This document shows positions 35,372 to 44,496 of a stretch of 64,000 bases of DNA, one piece after another. The notes under the pieces are model-generated. The model was not told the DNA's origin, ran no database searches, and saw only the letters and a program-made list of their open reading frames with translations. Position numbers and translations under genes: made by a program. Numbering within the stretch: the first letter of the stretch is position 1; each line of letters starts with the position of its first letter. Source of the stretch: Pseudomonas viridiflava (GTDB lineage Bacteria; Pseudomonadota; Gammaproteobacteria; Pseudomonadales; Pseudomonadaceae); contig NZ_UUPU01000105.1 in assembly GCF_900591205.1 (NCBI RefSeq), forward strand, positions 1 through 64,000. Reading direction: 5' to 3'.

Positions 35372-37054
35372 TCAGAGGGTGGACAGGAACGTACTGTTGT
35401 TGGCCTGCCATTCAATGATGTCAATCCGGATACGTTTTTTGTCGAGTTTGCCGACACTGGTCTTGGGAATTTCCGTAACAACGGCGATCTGGCTTGGAAT
35501 CGCCCACTTGCTCAAATGGCCCAACTCCACGAAAGGCTTGAGATGTTCCTTGAGCTCACGAGCCCCTATCACATGGCCATCACGCACCACCAGCAATGCA
35601 AACGGGCGTTCGCCCCACTGCGGGTCGGCGATGCCCACCACCGCTACTTCGCGTACCGCCGGGTGACGGCTGACCAGATCCTCGAGGGCCAGGGAGGAGA
35701 TCCACTCGCCACCGGTCTTGATCACGTCCTTAATGCGGTCGCGGATATCAATCACGCCGAAAGCATCCAGCGTGGCCACGTCGCCGGTGTGCATCCAGCC
35801 GCCGGCCCACAGTTCGGCGCCTTTTTGCGGCTCGTTGTAATAACCCTCGGTCAGCCACGGCGCGCGCAACACCAACTCCCCTTGAGACTCGCCATCGGCA
35901 GGCAGGAAATTGCCCTCGCTGTCGACAATCGCCGCGTCCACCAACGGCCCCGGCACGCCGGCCTTGATGCGATAGGTGGTGCGCTCGTCCTCGGTGCCGG
36001 CCATCAGCTCTTCGTTGAGGTGGGCGCAGGACACCAGCGGCCCGGTCTCGGACATGCCGTACGCGGCAGTCAGTTGAATCCCACGTGCTTTGGAGGCTTC
36101 ATACAGCGAACGGTTGAGGGCGCTGCCGCCGATGACGATTTTCCAGCCGCCAAAATCCACGTCCTGGGCGGCCTTGGCGTTGAGCACCATTTGCAGGATG
36201 GTCGGCACGCAGTGCGAGAAGGTGACCTTTTCCTTGCGCCACAGCTCCACCAGGTATTCCGGGTCGTAGCGGCCGGGGTACACCTGCTTCAGGCCGAGCA
36301 TGGTTGCCACGTATGGCAGGCCCCAGGCATGCACGTGGAACATCGGTGTGATCGGCATGTACACATCGTTGGTGCCCAGCAGGCGCACGCTGTCGACACT
36401 GCCCATGATGGTCGCCACGCCGATGGTGTGCAGCACCAACTGGCGGTGAGTGAAATACACACCCTTGGGGTTGCCGGTGGTGCCGGTGGTGTAGAAGGTA
36501 GTGGCGACGGAATGTTCGTCGAAATCCTCAAAGTCGTACTTCGGGCTGGCGGCCGCCAGCAGGGTTTCGTACTCGCCGACCAGGTTGGGCAGCTCGGCGG
36601 TCTTGGCATCGCCGTCAGTCAGCAGCAGGGTCTTGTCGACCGTGCTCAACTGCCCGGCGATCGCCTGGTAGAGCCCCACGAACTCGCTGTTGACCAGCAC
36701 GAAGCGGTCCTCGGCGTGGTTCATGGTGTACAAAATCTGTTCCGGCGACAGGCGCACGTTGATGGTGTGGATCACCGCGCCAATCATCGGGATGGCGAAC
36801 ATGCACTCCAGGTAACGATGGCTGTCCCAGTCCATCACCGCCACCGTGTCGCCGGCCTTGACCCCGGCCTCGGTCAATACGTTGGCCAGGCGGGCAACGC
36901 GTTCGATCAACGTGGGGTAGGTGTAGCGCAGTTTGTCGCGGTAGACGATTTCCCGGGTCTTCTCGTATCGGGTTCCGGACATCAACAGGCGTTTGATCAA
37001 CAACGGATATTGGTACGCACCTTCGGCGGGCGGGATAACACGGGTCTGCAACAT
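35372..37054 (-). CDS. AMP-dependent acyl-CoA synthetase (medium/long chain)
   Basis: A 560-residue ANL-superfamily ligase that activates a carboxylic acid to an acyl-adenylate and then to acyl-CoA. Conserved motifs are the P-loop TTGTTGNPKGV (about 185-196), the AYGMSETGP region (about 330), the MHTGDVATLD motif with the ATP-ribose Asp, and the C-terminal GKLDKKRIR with the catalytic lysine. Related Pseudomonas proteins beside DUF1302/DUF1329 genes are annotated as medium-chain acyl-CoA ligases. It lacks an obvious signal peptide and is cytoplasmic. Confidence 0.93.
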   Translation of the reverse strand: MLQTRVIPPAEGAYQYPLLIKRLLMSGTRYEKTREIVYRDKLRYTYPTLIERVARLANVLTEAGVKAGDTVAVMDWDSHRYLECMFAIPMIGAVIHTINVRLSPEQILYTMNHAEDRFVLVNSEFVGLYQAIAGQLSTVDKTLLLTDGDAKTAELPNLVGEYETLLAAASPKYDFEDFDEHSVATTFYTTGTTGNPKGVYFTHRQLVLHTIGVATIMGSVDSVRLLGTNDVYMPITPMFHVHAWGLPYVATMLGLKQVYPGRYDPEYLVELWRKEKVTFSHCVPTILQMVLNAKAAQDVDFGGWKIVIGGSALNRSLYEASKARGIQLTAAYGMSETGPLVSCAHLNEELMAGTEDERTTYRIKAGVPGPLVDAAIVDSEGNFLPADGESQGELVLRAPWLTEGYYNEPQKGAELWAGGWMHTGDVATLDAFGVIDIRDRIKDVIKTGGEWISSLALEDLVSRHPAVREVAVVGIADPQWGERPFALLVVRDGHVIGARELKEHLKPFVELGHLSKWAIPSQIAVVTEIPKTSVGKLDKKRIRIDIIEWQANNSTFLSTL

Positions 37055-37188
37055 ACGAATCCCTTTTATGACTGCACGGTCTTGGCTTGAAGACCTGCAC
37101 TTTAGAGACCTTATGTGTCAGCCAAATCAGCCAAAGGAATGATTTGCAGAGCCCAGCAAATGCTAGCTTTGCGCCATTACCGAGACCC

Positions 37189-37284
37189 AAAGTGGGAGCG
37201 GGCTTGCTCGCGAATGCGGGGTATCAGTCGGTATAGCTTTGACTGAACCACCGCATTCGCGAGCAAGCCCGCTCGCACATTTTG
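37189..37284. repeat. REPIN-type inverted repeat
   Basis: Left arm GTGGGAGCGGGCTTGCTCGC with GAATGCGG (37192-37220) and right arm CCGCATTCGCGAGCAAGCC with CGCTCGCACA (37251-37280) form a long imperfect inverted repeat with a 30-base middle. Confidence 0.8.
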
Positions 37285-37309
37285 AGCTGTGTCCGCTCGA
37301 AAATGTCGT

Positions 37310-37942
37310 TTACTTCATGCTGGTGAAGGCGAGTTTTACACCGATGGCAATCAGCACCGCGCCCATGGTGCGGTCGAACCAATGCCCCATCCGCGCAAAG
37401 CCAGCACGCACGCGCTGTTGGCTGAACAGCATGGCCACCAGGCAGAACCACAGCGCCGTCGCCACGGCCAGGTACACGCCGTAACCGGCCTGCACCGCAA
37501 GCGGCGTGTGCGGGTTGATCACCACGGTGAACAGCGAGAGAAAGAACAACGTGGCCTTGGGGTTCAAGCCGTTGGTCACAAAACCTGCGGTAAACGCCCC
37601 ACGCGGGGTGCGTTCGCCGGCTTCGCGGTGCAACCCCCCCTCGGCGGCAGGCTTGGCCGGTTGCGCACGCAGGGCCTTGAAGCCGATGTACAACAGGTAA
37701 GCCGCCGCCGCCCATTTCAGCGCGTTGAACAGCACGATGGACTGGGACACGATCAAGCCGATACCGAGCAATGAGTAACCCACGTGCAGGAATATCGCCG
37801 AGCCTACCCCCAGCGCGGTCCACGTCCCGGCGCGACGGCCATGGGTAACACTTTCGCGCACCACCACGGCGAAATCCGGGCCGGGGCTGGCCACCGCCAA
37901 CAAGTGAATCAAGGCTACGGTCAAAAACTCGGCGACGTACAT
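37310..37942 (-). CDS. LysE/RhtB-family amino-acid exporter
   Basis: A 210-residue inner-membrane protein with about six hydrophobic helices and the N-terminal family motif SPGPDFAVVVRESVTHGRRAG. LysE/RhtB members export amino acids such as threonine, homoserine or lysine; the substrate here is not known. The ATG at 37942 is preceded by GGAG at 5-bp spacing; the in-frame GTG at 37948 lies too close to that site. Monocistronic and divergent from the dehydrogenase gene at 38027. Confidence 0.92.
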   Translation of the reverse strand: MYVAEFLTVALIHLLAVASPGPDFAVVVRESVTHGRRAGTWTALGVGSAIFLHVGYSLLGIGLIVSQSIVLFNALKWAAAAYLLYIGFKALRAQPAKPAAEGGLHREAGERTPRGAFTAGFVTNGLNPKATLFFLSLFTVVINPHTPLAVQAGYGVYLAVATALWFCLVAMLFSQQRVRAGFARMGHWFDRTMGAVLIAIGVKLAFTSMK

Positions 37943-38026
37943 GCTCACTCCATTAAGTAACTGATTATTTCATCTGATAGGCTCGGCAGATTACGCCTTC
38001 GAACCCTTGCACAAAAGGTACAGTTG

Positions 38027-38992
38027 ATGACGAACAATCGCCGCGCCGTCTTCCTTGATCACCCGTCCCTGGACTTGGGGGACCTTGACCTCAGCGAGCT
38101 GCGCAACAGCTTCAGCGACCTGCAGTTGTTTAGCGACACCACCGCACAGAACGTAGTGGAACGCCTGCAAGGCGCCCAGGTAGTCATCAGTAACAAAATC
38201 GCACTCAATACCGAGACACTGGCGGCGTGCCCTGAGTTGAAACTGATCCTGGTGTCGGCCACCGGCACCAACAATGTCGACCTCGCCGCCGCCCGCACCC
38301 ACGGCATTACCGTGAGCAACTGCCAGGGCTATGGCACGCCGTCGGTGGCGCAGCACACGATCATGCTGCTGCTCAACCTGGCAACGCGCCTGAAGGACTA
38401 TGAGCGCGACATCGCCGCAGGCAAATGGCAGCAGGCCAAACAGTTTTGCCTGCTGGACTACCCGATTGTCGAGCTGGAAGGCAAAACCCTCGGCCTGCTC
38501 GGCCACGGCGAACTGGGCAGTGCGGTGGCGCGCCTGGCCGAAGCCTTCGGCATGCGCGTGCTGCTGGGTGCGATTCCCGGGCGCCCTGCCCGCGCCGACC
38601 GCGTACCGCTGGATGAACTGCTGGCGCAGGTCGACGCGCTCACCCTGCACTGCCCGCTCAACGAACACACCCGCGACTTTATCGGCGCCCGCGAACTGGC
38701 GCTGCTCAAGCCCGGCGCGTTTATCGTCAACACGGCGCGCGGTGGCTTGATCAACGAACAGGCGCTGGCGGACGCGTTGCGCAATGGCCATCTGGGCGGC
38801 GCGGCCACCGATGTACTGAGCGTGGAGCCGCCGGTCAACGGCAACCCGTTGCTGGCCGGCGACATCCCCCGGCTGATCGTCACGCCGCACAATGCCTGGG
38901 GCAGTCGCGAGGCACGCCAGCGCATCGTCGGCCAGTTGGCGGAAAACGCCCGGGGCTTTTTCAGCGGCGCCCCGCTGCGCGTCGTCAGTTGA
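38027..38992 (+). CDS. D-2-hydroxyacid dehydrogenase (glycerate dehydrogenase-like)
   Basis: A 321-residue NAD(P)-dependent dehydrogenase. It has the Rossmann GxGxxG-like segment LLGHGELGSAVARLAEAFGM, the catalytic Arg in NTARGGLINEQAL, the Glu region and the catalytic His in VTPHNAWGSREARQR. The family includes hydroxypyruvate reductase and formate or phosphoglycerate dehydrogenases; the closest description is glycerate dehydrogenase. ATG at 38027 is preferred over an adjacent TTG because AAAGG lies about 9 bases upstream. Confidence 0.9.
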   Translation: MTNNRRAVFLDHPSLDLGDLDLSELRNSFSDLQLFSDTTAQNVVERLQGAQVVISNKIALNTETLAACPELKLILVSATGTNNVDLAAARTHGITVSNCQGYGTPSVAQHTIMLLLNLATRLKDYERDIAAGKWQQAKQFCLLDYPIVELEGKTLGLLGHGELGSAVARLAEAFGMRVLLGAIPGRPARADRVPLDELLAQVDALTLHCPLNEHTRDFIGARELALLKPGAFIVNTARGGLINEQALADALRNGHLGGAATDVLSVEPPVNGNPLLAGDIPRLIVTPHNAWGSREARQRIVGQLAENARGFFSGAPLRVVS

Positions 38993-39022
38993 TAAACTGC
39001 GCCCCTTTTCAAGGAGCAGACC

Positions 39023-40021
39023 ATGGATCCGCGCAGTGAAGTACTGCTTCGTCAGGCCGAACTTTTTCAAGGCAACCTGCTGCTAGTGGGCTTGCCCGCC
39101 GACGACTTGCTCGGCCGCCTGCCCAACGCCCACGGCTGGAGCTGGCATGCCGGTGACCAGGCGGCGCTCGACGCACGCTTCCCCGAGCGCAGCCATTTTG
39201 GGGTGAACCTGCCCGAGCGCACGTTTGATGCGGCGGTGATCTTCCTGCCCAAGTCCAAGGACCTCACCGACTACCTGCTCAACGCCGTAGCGGCACGTTT
39301 GCCCGGCGCCGAGCTGTTTCTGGTGGGGGAGAAAAAAGCCGGTATCGAAAGCGCCGCCAAGCAGATGAACCCCTTCGGCAAGCCGCGCAAGCTCGACAAC
39401 GCGCGGCATTGCCAGCTGTGGCAAGTCACCGTGAGCAACGCCCCGCAAGCGGTCGAACTGGAAAGCCTGGCACAGGTCTTCGAGGTGCCGCTGGCCGAAG
39501 GGCCGCTCAAGGTGGTGAGCCTGCCAGGGGTATTCAGCCACGGTCGCCTGGATCGCGGCACTGAGTTGTTGCTGGAACATCTGGACAAGTTGCCCAGTGG
39601 GCATTTGCTCGATTTCGGCTGCGGCGCCGGGGTGCTGGGGGCTGCGGTAAAACGTCGCTACCCGCACAACACGGTGACAATGCTCGACGTGGATGCTTTC
39701 GCCGCCGCCAGCAGCCGCCTGACCCTCGCTGCCAACGGTCTGGAAGCCGAGGTGCTGACCGGCGACGGCATCGACGCCGCACCGATGGGTTTGAACGCGA
39801 TTTTAAGCAACCCGCCCTTTCATGTCGGGGTGCACACTGATTATTTCGCCACCGAGAACTTGCTGCGAAAAGCGGCGAAACACCTGGCAAAAGGCGGCGA
39901 ACTGCGCCTGGTTGCCAACAGCTTCCTCAAGTACCAACCGCTGATCGAGGAGCACTTGGGCGTGTGCGCAATCAAGGCCGAAGGCAATGGTTTCCGCATT
40001 TACCGTGCCAAACGCGGCTGA
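39023..40021 (+). CDS. rsmC: 16S rRNA (guanine-N2)-methyltransferase RsmC-like
   Basis: A 332-residue SAM-dependent methyltransferase with two tandem domains: a degenerate N-terminal half (about 1-160) and a catalytic half with [20 protein letters not shown] (about 193-212) and the substrate motif NPPF in [15 protein letters not shown] (about 257-271). This layout is that of RsmC, which methylates G1207 of 16S rRNA. AAGGAG precedes the ATG. It follows the dehydrogenase gene by 30 bp. Confidence 0.92.
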   Translation: MDPRSEVLLRQAELFQGNLLLVGLPADDLLGRLPNAHGWSWHAGDQAALDARFPERSHFGVNLPERTFDAAVIFLPKSKDLTDYLLNAVAARLPGAELFLVGEKKAGIESAAKQMNPFGKPRKLDNARHCQLWQVTVSNAPQAVELESLAQVFEVPLAEGPLKVVSLPGVFSHGRLDRGTELLLEHLDKLPSGHLLDFGCGAGVLGAAVKRRYPHNTVTMLDVDAFAAASSRLTLAANGLEAEVLTGDGIDAAPMGLNAILSNPPFHVGVHTDYFATENLLRKAAKHLAKGGELRLVANSFLKYQPLIEEHLGVCAIKAEGNGFRIYRAKRG

Positions 40022-40077
40022 TGGCTTTTTGAAAAAGAAGGCTTGCCGAATGGGTTTTGCCTAGGCAGAATCCGCTC

Positions 40078-40272
40078 CGTCCTAGGGGAGTAGTCTCCCA
40101 CGAGCGCCACGCTCGTCCGGCATACGTCAACATACTTGGTCAGCAGACCATGGCGTATGCGACCCAGGAGTCCGCACAGACGGACCGGGGTTTGACAAGA
40201 CCTATGACACGCACACCTTACCCGGGGCGGGAAGGCTGTACGTGTCATAGCCGTGTCGACCCGCCCCTGGAA
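40078..40272 (+). promoter_or_regulatory. yybP-ykoY family manganese riboswitch
   Basis: The leader contains the CTAGGGGAGTAG element, followed by stem segments (ACGAGCG/CGCTCGT, CATACG/CGTATG), a second conserved purine block and a closing GGGGCGGG/CCCGCCCC pairing just before the downstream gene. This is the arrangement of the yybP-ykoY Mn2+ sensor, and the gene behind it is a GDT1-type transporter, the usual partner. Boundaries are approximate. Confidence 0.85.
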
Positions 40273-40281
40273 ACCTACCTG

Positions 40282-40866
40282 ATGCTGGATTCATTACTCG
40301 TTCCTACCGCAATCGTTGCCTTGGCCGAAATCGGCGACAAGACGCAGCTGCTCGCGCTCATCCTTGCCGCACGCTTTCGCAAACCCTGGCCGATCATCGC
40401 CGGCATCGTTGCTGCGACCCTGGCCAACCACGCCGCAGCCGGTGCCGTGGGCGCCTGGTTCGGGAGTTTCTTCTCGGATGCGGTGCTGCACTGGATCCTC
40501 GCGGCGAGCTTCTGCGCCACCGCGCTGTGGACCCTGGTGCCGGACAAACTCGACGATGACGAAGCCAGCACCACGCGCAAATTCGGGCCGTTCCTGACCA
40601 CACTGATCGCGTTTTTCCTCGCCGAAATCGGTGACAAGACCCAAATCGCCACAGTGATGCTTGCGGCTCAATACCCTGAGTTGTGGCTGGTGATTATCGG
40701 CACCACCCTGGGCATGTTGATTGCCAACGTACCGGTGGTTCTGGCGGGGAATTTTGCGGCAGAAAAACTACCGCTGACCCTGATTCGTCGACTGGCGGCT
40801 ACCGCGTTTTTCATCCTGGCGATTGTTGCAGTGTACAAGGCCATGCAGAGCAGCGGCTGGATCTGA
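40282..40866 (+). CDS. GDT1/TMEM165 (UPF0016) family manganese transporter
   Basis: A 194-residue inner-membrane protein with six helices and two copies of the family signature E-x-GDKTQ (AEIGDKTQLLAL near residue 14 and AEIGDKTQIATV near residue 116). Members export Mn2+ or exchange Ca2+/Mn2+. The upstream yybP-ykoY riboswitch, which turns genes on when Mn2+ is high, supports a manganese-efflux role. The start at 40282 (MLDSLLVPTAIVALAEIGDK) is chosen because the longer open frame runs back through the riboswitch. Confidence 0.93.
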   Translation: MLDSLLVPTAIVALAEIGDKTQLLALILAARFRKPWPIIAGIVAATLANHAAAGAVGAWFGSFFSDAVLHWILAASFCATALWTLVPDKLDDDEASTTRKFGPFLTTLIAFFLAEIGDKTQIATVMLAAQYPELWLVIIGTTLGMLIANVPVVLAGNFAAEKLPLTLIRRLAATAFFILAIVAVYKAMQSSGWI

Positions 40867-40877
40867 GGCTGCAAACC

Positions 40878-40974
40878 CAGCGCCTGTAGGCGCTGGCTTG
40901 CCTGCGATGGCATCAACTCGGTGCATTTGAGTGACCGAGCTGCCTGCATCGCGGGCAAGCCCGGCTCCCACAGG
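40878..40974. repeat. degenerate REP-type inverted repeat
   Basis: Arms CCTGTAGGCGCTGGCTTGCCTGCGAT (from about 40884) and ATCGCGGGCAAGCCCGGCTCCCACAGG (to 40974) are imperfect complements with an ACTCGGT/ACCGAG inner pairing. It lies between convergent genes. Confidence 0.65.
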
Positions 40975-40986
40975 GTTAGCGTGAAG

Positions 40987-41805
40987 TCAGGATTTTTTGG
41001 CCTGCTGGTAAAGCGGCATCACCTTCGGAATCGCCGCCTGCAACGAGGCGATCCGGCTGTCGGACGCAGGGTGCGTACTCATGAACTCCGGCGGCGCGCC
41101 TTCCGAAGCCTTGGCCATTTTGTTCCACAGCGTAATGGCAGCGTTCGGGTTGTAGCCGGCACGCGCTGCCAGTTCCAGACCGATGAGGTCCGCTTCGTTT
41201 TCATTGCTGCGGCTATTGGGCAAGGTCATGCCGTAGTTGGCCACCGTGTCCGCCAGCGCCAGGCTGTCCTGGCCCAGGCCGAACAAGGCACCGGCGCCCT
41301 GCTTGGCCATCTCGATCCCGTAGGCTTTGGACATGGCTTCACGGCCGTGCTCACGCAAGGCATGCGCGATTTCATGGCCCATGACCGCGGCCAGTTCGTC
41401 ATCGGTGAGCTTGAGGTTATCAATCAGCGCGCTGTAGACGAAGATCTTGCCGCCTGGCCCGCAGTTGGCGTTCATCTCGTCGCTCTTGATCAGGTTCACT
41501 TCCCACTTCCACTGCGCCGCATCCGGACGGAAGGTGGGCGCCTGGGCGATCAGGCGGTTGGCGATCGCCTGCACGCGCTTGGCGTTGGCGCTGGTCTTGT
41601 CGAGCATGCCTTTGCCGCTCGCCTCACCGAGCGTCTGCTGGTAGGACTGCGCATACATCTGGTCGACTTCCTGACTCGACAGCATGCTGAACATGTATTG
41701 CTTGCGCTCCACCCCCACGGCGCCGCCGCTGGTGGTGTTGACCGACTGGCAACCTGCCAGCAGCATAGCTGCAACCAATCCACTTACCGCCAGTGATTTC
41801 TTCAT
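40987..41805 (-). CDS. M48-family metalloprotease lipoprotein
   Basis: A 272-residue periplasmic-facing lipoprotein with a signal peptide ending in the lipobox LLAGC (Cys about 19) and an M48 peptidase domain with the zinc motif MGHEIAHALREHG and the downstream ENEADLIGLELAARAGYNP third-ligand region. E. coli relatives (LoiP, YcaL, BepA) trim or degrade outer-membrane proteins. The start at 41805 has GGGAG 7 bases upstream and restores a standard signal peptide. Confidence 0.92.
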   Translation of the reverse strand: MKKSLAVSGLVAAMLLAGCQSVNTTSGGAVGVERKQYMFSMLSSQEVDQMYAQSYQQTLGEASGKGMLDKTSANAKRVQAIANRLIAQAPTFRPDAAQWKWEVNLIKSDEMNANCGPGGKIFVYSALIDNLKLTDDELAAVMGHEIAHALREHGREAMSKAYGIEMAKQGAGALFGLGQDSLALADTVANYGMTLPNSRSNENEADLIGLELAARAGYNPNAAITLWNKMAKASEGAPPEFMSTHPASDSRIASLQAAIPKVMPLYQQAKKS

Positions 41806-41963
41806 GAAACGTCTCCCTGAAAACATGGCGCGTATCGTAGGCGGTCATTTGTATCTGCGCCAGATACACAAGACGTTTAACTGCGAAGTTTCGGACAAAT
41901 CCGACGCCCAGCCGCGGCTGATCAATCAGCTCAGATCTAAAGATTTGCAGAGGCTTTGAGGCC

Positions 41964-42043
41964 GCCTTCGCGAGCAAGCCCGCTCCCACATTTTGAATGC
42001 ATTCGCAGATCAAAGTGTGGGAGCGGGCTTGCTCGCGAAGGCG
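41964..42043. repeat. REPIN-type inverted repeat
   Basis: GCCTTCGCGAGCAAGCCCGC (from 41964) and GCGGGCTTGCTCGCGAAGGC (to about 42042) are almost perfect complements including CTCCCACATTTTGA and its mirrored arm, with a middle of about 15 bases. Same flavour as the copy at 37189. Confidence 0.85.
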
Positions 42044-42072
42044 TCAGTCAACTTGACCCAAAACTCACTGAT

Positions 42073-42693
42073 TCAAGCCGGCGTCAGGCACTCCGGCCCA
42101 TTGAGCTTGGGATCGTTGACCATATTGGCCAGGACCCGCTCGCGCAACGCGGTCGGCTCACTGGCCAGCAAGCCTTGCAACACATGTAGCGGCGTCTCAG
42201 GGTCAAGCCAGGCTTCCTGCCCAGCCGCGTCCAGGATCAACGGCCGCCGCTGGCTCTGCGCGGCCTGGGTGACCACCGCCGTACTCAGCCACACCTGCTC
42301 CTGCACCGGGTACGCTTCCCAGATCGCCGCAAAGAACAGCGTGGAACCCTCGCCCGGCGTCAGCCAGTACGGGCGTTTGCGCTGGGTGCCGCGCCATTCG
42401 TAGAACCCGTTGGCCGGCAGCAGGCAACGGCGCTGGCGAAAGGCTTCGCGAAACATCGGTTGCTCGGCCAGGGTTTCGGCGCGGGCGTGGGCCGGGGTGC
42501 GCGAAAGGTCTGTGAGCCACGGCGGCGTCAGGCCCCAGCGCGCTCGCGCCAGGGTGCGCTGGCCCTCGCTTGAGCGCTGGATCAGCACTGAATCATTCGG
42601 GGAGATGTTCCACTGGGGCTGTTGGTCGGCCGGAAAGCCAGGCAAGGCAGCAAACGCGGGATTCCAGCGAAACAGGGCATAACGTCCACACAT
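42073..42693 (-). CDS. yedK: SOS-response-associated peptidase YedK/HMCES-like
   Basis: A 206-residue SRAP-domain protein. Mature YedK/HMCES proteins use Cys2, exposed after removal of Met1, to form a thiazolidine cross-link with abasic sites in single-stranded DNA; here the sequence starts MCGRYALF, so Cys2 is present. Other conserved parts are NISPNDSVLI, ARAETLAEQPMFREAF and RCLLPANGFYEWRG. Upstream in-frame codons are rejected because Cys2 must follow the start. No clear LexA box was found nearby. Confidence 0.93.
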   Translation of the reverse strand: MCGRYALFRWNPAFAALPGFPADQQPQWNISPNDSVLIQRSSEGQRTLARARWGLTPPWLTDLSRTPAHARAETLAEQPMFREAFRQRRCLLPANGFYEWRGTQRKRPYWLTPGEGSTLFFAAIWEAYPVQEQVWLSTAVVTQAAQSQRRPLILDAAGQEAWLDPETPLHVLQGLLASEPTALRERVLANMVNDPKLNGPECLTPA

Positions 42694-42730
42694 GGGGTAA
42701 CACGACTCTTGGGGTAAACCGACCGACAGC

Positions 42731-42991
42731 CTAACAGACCAACACGTCAGGGAAGCTGTCGGGTTCATCGCCGGGCACAGGCTGCGCGCCGATGTAGGCG
42801 GTGATCAACGCACGGGCGTCGACGGCCTGGTCGTTGTCCACCTCCAGCCCCAGCAACCCGAATATCGGTAATTCGCCGGTGCCGCCAAGCAGATGGCGCC
42901 CCACCAGGTGCGCCTCGATGCCCTCGCTGGCAAGCATCTGTTGCAGCAGCTCGCCTTCCATCAGGTTTTCCGGTTCATAGATTCGCTGCAT
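42731..42991 (-). CDS. DUF2007 family small protein
   Basis: An 86-residue protein starting MQRIYEPENLMEGELLQQMLASEGI, typical of DUF2007 (putative signal-transducing, PII-like-fold) proteins. A G-rich LLGGTGELPIFGLLG segment sits in the middle. The ATG follows the cysteine-rich gene by 11 bp on the same strand, so the two are probably co-transcribed. Function unknown. Confidence 0.85.
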   Translation of the reverse strand: MQRIYEPENLMEGELLQQMLASEGIEAHLVGRHLLGGTGELPIFGLLGLEVDNDQAVDARALITAYIGAQPVPGDEPDSFPDVLVC

Positions 42992-43002
42992 GGGCGCCCC
43001 CG

Positions 43003-43185
43003 CTATTCGTTTTCACTACGGGTTTCAAGCATCCATTCGTCGCCGTGCACCTGCAGGTCGAAAATGATCGGCCGGCAACACACCTGGCAGTCTTCTATAT
43101 AGGTCTGATCACCACCGGACAAATCCACGGTTGTCTCGACCACTTCCCCACAATAAGGACAATCGTATGTCGCGGTTTCCAGCAT
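43003..43185 (-). CDS. CPXCG-motif cysteine-rich protein
   Basis: A 60-residue protein with CPYCG near the N terminus and CQVCC near residue 34, together a probable zinc-binding knuckle. It belongs to a family of small bacterial cysteine-rich proteins of unknown role. It shares an operon with the DUF2007 gene and is divergent from the acyltransferase gene at 43316. Confidence 0.85.
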   Translation of the reverse strand: MLETATYDCPYCGEVVETTVDLSGGDQTYIEDCQVCCRPIIFDLQVHGDEWMLETRSENE

Positions 43186-43315
43186 CGCAGTCTCCCAGGT
43201 GACTTGTGCGTATAATCGCCGGTCTATTTACAGGGCTATATTTCGGCCGAGCCTATTACTCAGGCCGCACCCTGGTATTTCCTTTACTTACCCTAGCCGT
43301 TTCTAACAAGAGAGC
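43186..43315. promoter_or_regulatory. divergent promoter region
   Basis: The 130-bp gap between the CPXCG gene (minus) and the acyltransferase gene (plus) contains a perfect TATAAT at 43211-43216 on the plus strand without a clear -35. It would give an acyltransferase leader of about 95 nt. Confidence 0.4.
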
Positions 43316-44482
43316 ATGATGGGCGAATTCGATACCATCCGACCTTACAACGACAGCGAAGTCCCGGCAGTGCTGGCACGTCTGTTCAGTGACAAGGCCT
43401 TTCTGGACATCCTGACCCACTTCCGCTTCCCGCGCTTTGCCGGCGCCCTGGGCTGGCTGCTCAAGCCGATGATCGCCCGCAAATTGCGCCGTGAGTTCGC
43501 CGGCGTCACCACCGTGGCTACCCTGCAGGACAAAGTCGAGTACTACGTCGACCACACCATCGACCGGGCGACCGACGGCGTCACCTACACCGGCGTCGAG
43601 CAACTCAAGTCCGGCACCGCCTACCTGTTCCTGGCCAACCACCGCGATATCGTGATGGACCCGGCCTTCGTCAACTACGCCGTCTACCACGCCGGCCTGC
43701 CGACGCCGCGTATCGCCATCGGTGACAACCTGCTGCAAAAGCCATTTGTCAGCGACCTGATGCGCCTGAACAAGAGCTTTATCGTGCACCGCTCGATCAC
43801 CGGGCGAAAGGAAAAGATGGCGGCCTTCAACCTGCTGTCGGCCTACATCAACCATTCGATCCGCAACGATTGCCAGTCGATCTGGATCGCCCAGGCCGAA
43901 GGCCGTGCCAAGGATGGGGATGACCGCACCGAGTCGGCGATCCTCAAGATGTTCCACGTCAGCCGCAAGGACGAGCCGTTTGCCGAGGTGATCCAGTCGC
44001 TGAACCTGACGCCGGTGTCCATCAGCTACGAGTACGACCCGTGCGATACCGCCAAAGCTCGCGAGCTGTACATCCGCGCCACCACAGGCACCTACAGCAA
44101 GGCACCGGGCGAGGATGACGTGAGCATCGCCCTTGGCATCACCGGTTACAAGGGCCGGGTGCACATCAACTTCGCGCCGCCGATTACCGAGCGTTTCGAA
44201 GACACCAAGCTGCTGGCGGTGGAAATGGATCGGCAGATTTTAGGCGGTTACCGGTTGTTCCCGGTGCACTACCTGGCGTACCAGCAATGGAGCGAAGCTG
44301 ACCCGCAATTGCAGGTGCCGAACGCGGCTGACGTGTTCCCGGCCGATGAGTTGGCCAAGGCGAAAGCTGAGTGGGAGCGGCGCTTGAACGAATGCCCGGC
44401 CGAGCACCGACCATTTTTGGTGGTGCAATATGCGACGCCGGTGCGTAATCAGTATCGGGTTAAAGCAGGCATCCCCCTGTAA
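43316..44482 (+). CDS. PlsC-type acyltransferase
   Basis: A 388-residue protein with a glycerol-phosphate acyltransferase domain: catalytic NHRDIVMD (HX4D, about residues 108-115), FIVHRSITGRKEKM (block II), IWIAQAEGRAKDGDDRTES (block III) and a block IV region near LTPVSISYEYDP. It is longer than classical PlsC (about 250), with an extended C-terminal half, and resembles a group annotated as 1-acyl-sn-glycerol-3-phosphate acyltransferases. The exact acceptor is unknown. Two ATG codons in tandem (43316, 43319) are equally plausible starts. Confidence 0.88.
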   Translation: MMGEFDTIRPYNDSEVPAVLARLFSDKAFLDILTHFRFPRFAGALGWLLKPMIARKLRREFAGVTTVATLQDKVEYYVDHTIDRATDGVTYTGVEQLKSGTAYLFLANHRDIVMDPAFVNYAVYHAGLPTPRIAIGDNLLQKPFVSDLMRLNKSFIVHRSITGRKEKMAAFNLLSAYINHSIRNDCQSIWIAQAEGRAKDGDDRTESAILKMFHVSRKDEPFAEVIQSLNLTPVSISYEYDPCDTAKARELYIRATTGTYSKAPGEDDVSIALGITGYKGRVHINFAPPITERFEDTKLLAVEMDRQILGGYRLFPVHYLAYQQWSEADPQLQVPNAADVFPADELAKAKAEWERRLNECPAEHRPFLVVQYATPVRNQYRVKAGIPL

Positions 44483-44496
44483 ACACCGATCAAAAA

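Noticed and set aside
41964-42043. Inverted repeats considered as CRISPR repeats or transposon ends
   Set aside because: The copies are paired head to head, scattered singly between genes and lack regular spacers or a transposase; they fit REPINs.
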